Source: Paracoccaceae bacterium (GTDB lineage: Bacteria; Pseudomonadota; Alphaproteobacteria; Rhodobacterales; Rhodobacteraceae). From it: DNA of 64,000 nt. The translations under genes and the position numbers were made by a program. A model generated the notes under the pieces. That model ran no database searches, was not told the DNA's origin, and was given only the letters and a program-made list of their open reading frames with translations. Within the stretch, counting starts at the first letter, position 1, and each line of letters begins with the position of its first letter. The DNA lies in NCBI GenBank assembly GCA_024639125.1, contig JAHEJA010000030.1, forward strand, positions 1-64,000, given 5' to 3'. Positions 61,065 to 64,000 of this stretch are shown here, piece after piece.

Positions 61065-61574
61065 ATGGCCAATTTTCCAAGCAGCTTCGATCGAGAAGAC
61101 CTTCTTAAATGCGCCCGCGGCGAATTGTTCGGACCGGGAAATGCGCAGCTTCCCGAGCCACCGATGTTGATGATGGACCGTATTACAGAAATTAGCGAAG
61201 ATGGCGGTGAGCATGGCAAAGGCCACGTTATTGCCGAATTCGATATTAAACCAGACCTATGGTTCTTTGACTGCCATTTCCCGGGTAACCCGATTATGCC
61301 GGGATGCTTGGGGCTTGATGGATTATGGCAATTGACGGGGTTTAACCTTGGTTGGCGTGGCTGGCAGGGGCGCGGCTATGCGCTTGGTGTTGGTGAAGTA
61401 AAGCTAACTGGCATGGTGCGCCCAGAGCGCAAAATGCTAACGTATCGCGTGAATTTCACCAAAGCGCTTCAGACGCGCCGATTGACTATGGGTGTTGCTG
61501 ATGGGATCGTCGAAGCAGATGGCGAAGTGATCTATCAAGTAAAAGACATGAAAGTCGCTCTTTCAGAGAGCTGA
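61065..61574 (+). CDS. fabA: 3-hydroxydecanoyl-ACP dehydratase/isomerase
   Basis: A 169-residue hot-dog enzyme that dehydrates 3-hydroxydecanoyl-ACP and isomerises it to the cis-3 product, the branch point to unsaturated fatty acids. H71 ([11 protein letters not shown]) and D85 (LGLDGLWQ) are the catalytic pair. The gene starts a fabA-fabB-fabI row with 22- and 106-base gaps and is divergent from irr. Confidence 0.97.
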   Translation: MANFPSSFDREDLLKCARGELFGPGNAQLPEPPMLMMDRITEISEDGGEHGKGHVIAEFDIKPDLWFFDCHFPGNPIMPGCLGLDGLWQLTGFNLGWRGWQGRGYALGVGEVKLTGMVRPERKMLTYRVNFTKALQTRRLTMGVADGIVEADGEVIYQVKDMKVALSES

Positions 61575-61596
61575 TACCAATTAAAAGGAGAGTGGC

Positions 61597-62826
61597 ATGC
61601 GTCGTGTCGTCGTGACTGGATTGGGGGTTGTATCCTCAATCGGCAACAATGCAGAAGAAGTTCTTGCAAGCCTGAAAGCAGGTAAATCAGGTATCACAGC
61701 AAACGAAGCGATGAAGGAACATGGGTTCCGCAGTCAAATCGCCGGCAATGTGAAGCTTGATGTGACGGAATTTGTGGACAAGCGGACATTGCGGTTCATG
61801 GGGCAGGGCGCTGCTTATGCACATATCGCAATGGGGCAAGCAATTGCCGATGCTGGTCTAGAAGAAAGTGATATTTCAAATTTCAGAACCGGTCTTGTCG
61901 CAGGGTCCGGTGGCCCATCGACAAGCGCGATGCTTGCCGCACACCAAGTGGTTTTGAATTCAGGCGCACCGAAACGCATTGGGCCTTTTGCTGTCCCGAA
62001 ATGCATGTCCTCTACGATTTCTGCGAACTTGTCGACAGCCTATAAAATCAAGGGTATCAACTATTCGATCACGTCGGCTTGCTCGACATCACTGCATTGT
62101 ATTGGCAACGCCGCTGAGCAAATCATGATGGGCAAACAAGATGTTATGTTCGCAGGCGGTGGCGAAGAGTTGGATTGGACGCTGTCGTGTTTGTTTGATG
62201 CAATGGGCGCAATGTCTAGCAAATACAACGACACACCAGAACGCGCATCCCGCGCGTTTGATGCGGATCGCGACGGGTTCGTGATTGGCGGCGGCGGCGG
62301 TATTGTTGTCTTGGAAGAATTGAACCATGCGCTTGCGCGCGGTGCCAAGATCTATGCCGAGGTGACTGGATATGGGGCGACATCTGATGGGCACGACATG
62401 GTCGCGCCATCCGGAGAAGGCGGGGAACGTGCCATGCGCGTTGCGCTATCTTCGTTGGAAGAGGGTCGTAAAGTTGGATATATTAACGCACATGGCACAT
62501 CGACCCCCGTCGGCGATGTGGGCGAAGTCGAAGCTGTGCGACGTGTCTTTGGTCAAGGTTCAACGCCTTTGATCAGTTCGACCAAATCAATGACAGGCCA
62601 TAGCCAAGGTGCGACAGGTGCACAGGAAGCAATCTATTGTTTGCTGATGTTGCAAAACGATTTCATAGCGCCGTCTATAAATGTTGAAACACTGGATCCG
62701 GCAATTGACGCATCCGAAATTGCCACATCTTTGATTGAAAATGCGGGCTTAGATACGGTTATGACAAATAGCTTTGGCTTTGGTGGAACCAATGGGTCCA
62801 TGCTGATGTCAAAGTATCATGGGTAA
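61597..62826 (+). CDS. fabB: 3-oxoacyl-ACP synthase I
   Basis: A 409-residue condensing enzyme that elongates both saturated and cis-unsaturated acyl chains. The catalytic Cys is C162 in SITSACSTSLH, with His in INAHGTSTPVGD and SMTGHSQGATGA, and the C-terminal NSFGFGGTNGS glycine loop. GGAGAG precedes the ATG. It follows fabA by 22 bases and works on its product. Confidence 0.97.
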   Translation: MRRVVVTGLGVVSSIGNNAEEVLASLKAGKSGITANEAMKEHGFRSQIAGNVKLDVTEFVDKRTLRFMGQGAAYAHIAMGQAIADAGLEESDISNFRTGLVAGSGGPSTSAMLAAHQVVLNSGAPKRIGPFAVPKCMSSTISANLSTAYKIKGINYSITSACSTSLHCIGNAAEQIMMGKQDVMFAGGGEELDWTLSCLFDAMGAMSSKYNDTPERASRAFDADRDGFVIGGGGGIVVLEELNHALARGAKIYAEVTGYGATSDGHDMVAPSGEGGERAMRVALSSLEEGRKVGYINAHGTSTPVGDVGEVEAVRRVFGQGSTPLISSTKSMTGHSQGATGAQEAIYCLLMLQNDFIAPSINVETLDPAIDASEIATSLIENAGLDTVMTNSFGFGGTNGSMLMSKYHG

Positions 62827-62840
62827 GGTAGAGGCTGTTT

Positions 62841-62901
62841 AAGAGGGCGATGCCCTCTTGGCCGTTGGCCAATTCACCCTGAGTATTTCGACAAATGTGA
62901 A
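62841..62901 (+). repeat. Dispersed hairpin element, copy 5 (two stems)
   Basis: AAGAGGGC (62841-62848) pairs with GCCCTCTT (62852-62859); TTGGCC (62858-62863) pairs with GGCCAA (62867-62872). Then CCCTGAGTATTTCG and ACAAATGTGAAG follow. It lies between fabB and fabI within the presumed operon. Confidence 0.75.
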
Positions 62902-62932
62902 GACCTTTCGGGGCTTAGTAAGGGAGTGCGAC

Positions 62933-63721
62933 ATGTCGCAATTAGCAGGTAAACGTGGTTTGATTATGGGCGTGGCGAATGAACGCTCTATCGCTTGGGG
63001 AATTGCTAAAGCCATGGCTGAAGCGGGGGCTGAGCTTGCGTTCACGTATCAAGGAGAGGCCTTTGGGTCCCGGCTTGCGCCTTTGGCGGCGTCTGTCGGT
63101 TCTGATTTCATGGTTGATGTCGATGTCACGGATGATGCGTCTTTGGATGGGGCTTTTGAACAGTTGTCAAACCGCTGGCCAACCATTGATTTTGTCGTTC
63201 ATGCTATTGCCTATTCCGACAAAAATGAACTTACGGGTCGATTTTTGAATACAAGTCGTGAGAATTTCAAGAATTCCTTGGACATTTCTGCCTATTCCTT
63301 TGTCGAAGTGGCGCGTCGCGCGCATCCTTTGATGGTGGAAAATGGTGGCACATTGTTGACGCTGACCTATCAAGGGTCAAATCGGGTCACACCGTTTTAT
63401 AATGTCATGGGCGTAGCAAAGGCCGCTTTGGAGGCAACAACGCGCTACCTTGCGAATGATTTGGGGCCAGAGGGCATTCGGGTCAATGCGATTTCGCCTG
63501 GTCCTATGAAAACTTTGGCGGGGGCTGCAATCGGGGGCGCGCGCAAGACGTATAAGCATACGGACATGAACGCGCCGTTGCGGTCCAATGCGACGTTAGA
63601 GGCCGTTGGTGGTACCGCGGTTTATTTAGCGTCGGATGCGGGTGCATGCACAACAGGTGAAATTATCCGCGTTGATGGCGGCTATCACGTATTGGGCATG
63701 CCCCAGTCAGAAAACCTTTGA
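62933..63721 (+). CDS. fabI: Enoyl-ACP reductase (NADH)
   Basis: A 262-residue short-chain reductase that completes each fatty-acid elongation cycle and is the triclosan target. GVANERSIAWGIAKAMAEAG is the FabI nucleotide motif. Y146, Y156 and K163 fall at the same residue numbers as in E. coli FabI (YNVMGVAK contains Y156 and K163). The start at 62933 is chosen because relatives begin about there and AAGGGAGTGCGAC precedes it; the longer frame from 62858 runs through the repeat element. Confidence 0.96.
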   Translation: MSQLAGKRGLIMGVANERSIAWGIAKAMAEAGAELAFTYQGEAFGSRLAPLAASVGSDFMVDVDVTDDASLDGAFEQLSNRWPTIDFVVHAIAYSDKNELTGRFLNTSRENFKNSLDISAYSFVEVARRAHPLMVENGGTLLTLTYQGSNRVTPFYNVMGVAKAALEATTRYLANDLGPEGIRVNAISPGPMKTLAGAAIGGARKTYKHTDMNAPLRSNATLEAVGGTAVYLASDAGACTTGEIIRVDGGYHVLGMPQSENL

Positions 63722-63724
63722 GGT

Positions 63725-64000
63725 TTATGCCTGCGCCAGTTCCCTCAGGGATTGGCGTAGGATTACTTGGGCGCTATGCAGAAATAGCCCAGACATTGCA
63801 AACGCGACGACAAGGTCAGGCCAAGCTGATCCTGTTGTAAAAACCGCCAAGCTTGCCAGCATTACGGCAATATTGCCGATAGCGTCGTTACGCGAACACA
63901 TCCAGACAGATTTCACGTTTGCGTCCCCGTCTTTGTAGCGCATAAGCAAGAGGACGCTGACGACGTTGGCTAACAATGCAAGGATGCCAATAATCCCCAT
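63725..64000 (-). CDS. Cation-diffusion-facilitator transporter, C-terminal part
   Basis: The last 91 or so codons of a gene whose start lies beyond position 64000. It has two to three hydrophobic helices: ILALLANVVSVLLLMRY, IAVMLASLAVFTTGS and DLVVAFAMSGLFLHSAQVIL. DANVKSVWMCSRNDAIGN holds the N/D-type metal ligands of the fifth helix. Similar CDF proteins export zinc or other divalent cations. The Met at 63998-64000 is probably internal, since it falls in the middle of the family's length. Confidence 0.8.
   Translation of the reverse strand: MGIIGILALLANVVSVLLLMRYKDGDANVKSVWMCSRNDAIGNIAVMLASLAVFTTGSAWPDLVVAFAMSGLFLHSAQVILRQSLRELAQA

Noticed and set aside
1-64000. CRISPR arrays, insertion sequences, rRNA genes
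   Set aside because: No regularly spaced direct repeats, transposase motifs or rRNA-like blocks were seen on either strand.

Overview
The window reads as the chromosome of a marine Rhodobacterales bacterium (Roseobacter group) with unusually low G+C for that group. The clues are the irr-fabA-fabB-fabI block, a SUV3-type helicase next to an S4 protein, FdxA and CarD, a ribH-like gene overlapping nusB, a tRNA-His without an encoded extra 5' G, a small-protein set typical of Rhodobacteraceae, and five copies of a dispersed hairpin element ending in a GAGTATTT-like core. No prophage, transposase, CRISPR array or rRNA gene was seen.

1-13.3 kb: the homogentisate arm of aromatic amino-acid breakdown (hmgA, fahA, a metallo-beta-lactamase-fold protein lacking one metal site, the start of an FAD monooxygenase) with a divergent MarR regulator; metF with a divergent metR; a cold-shock protein; an ArsC/Spx protein; thrS; an alpha/beta hydrolase; a tandem pair of LysM plus solute-binding-like exported proteins; and an alpha/beta hydrolase without its catalytic serine. 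13.3-26.4 kb: pepF, a lysophospholipase-like hydrolase and an SCP2 protein; a TPR protein, SUV3 helicase, S4 protein, ferredoxin and carD in a row; cobS/cobT; a large GspL/PilM-like protein ending in a PilP/GspC-like domain; a SIMPL protein. 26.4-38 kb: metY, a glycosyltransferase-like protein, tRNA-Tyr, rlmB, a membrane protein, a zinc-ribbon protein, a divergent ribH, nusB, a structured RNA candidate (possibly 6S), mmcB, tRNA-His, cytochrome b561, lepA, a small exported protein, a YbfF-like esterase, an SRAP protein and tRNA-Gly.

38-49.5 kb is the most surface-oriented part: a DUF2793 spike-like protein, ugd, two convergent RTX proteins (one carrying a clan-A glycoside hydrolase domain), a 591-base AT-rich gap, an MsbA-like ABC exporter and an acyl-CoA synthetase. 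49.5-58.9 kb is a long leftward catabolic block: a sulfide-sensor-like ArsR protein, an enolase-superfamily dehydratase, a zinc alcohol dehydrogenase, an MFS carrier, pcaB, two alpha/beta hydrolases (one pcaD), a threonine-dehydratase-like enzyme, a third hydrolase and a haloacid-dehalogenase-type enzyme, with most of the last seven overlapping or nearly touching. 59-64 kb holds an FKBP isomerase, a quinone oxidoreductase, irr, the unsaturated fatty-acid genes fabA-fabB-fabI and the end of a cation-efflux gene.

The best candidates for something new are the seven-gene pcaB/pcaD operon lacking the rest of the protocatechuate pathway, the GspL-to-PilP fusion, the LysM/solute-binding pair, the ribH-like gene that lost its phosphate-binding motif, the structured RNA after nusB, and the dispersed hairpin family. 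All calls come from reading the sequence; no database search was run.
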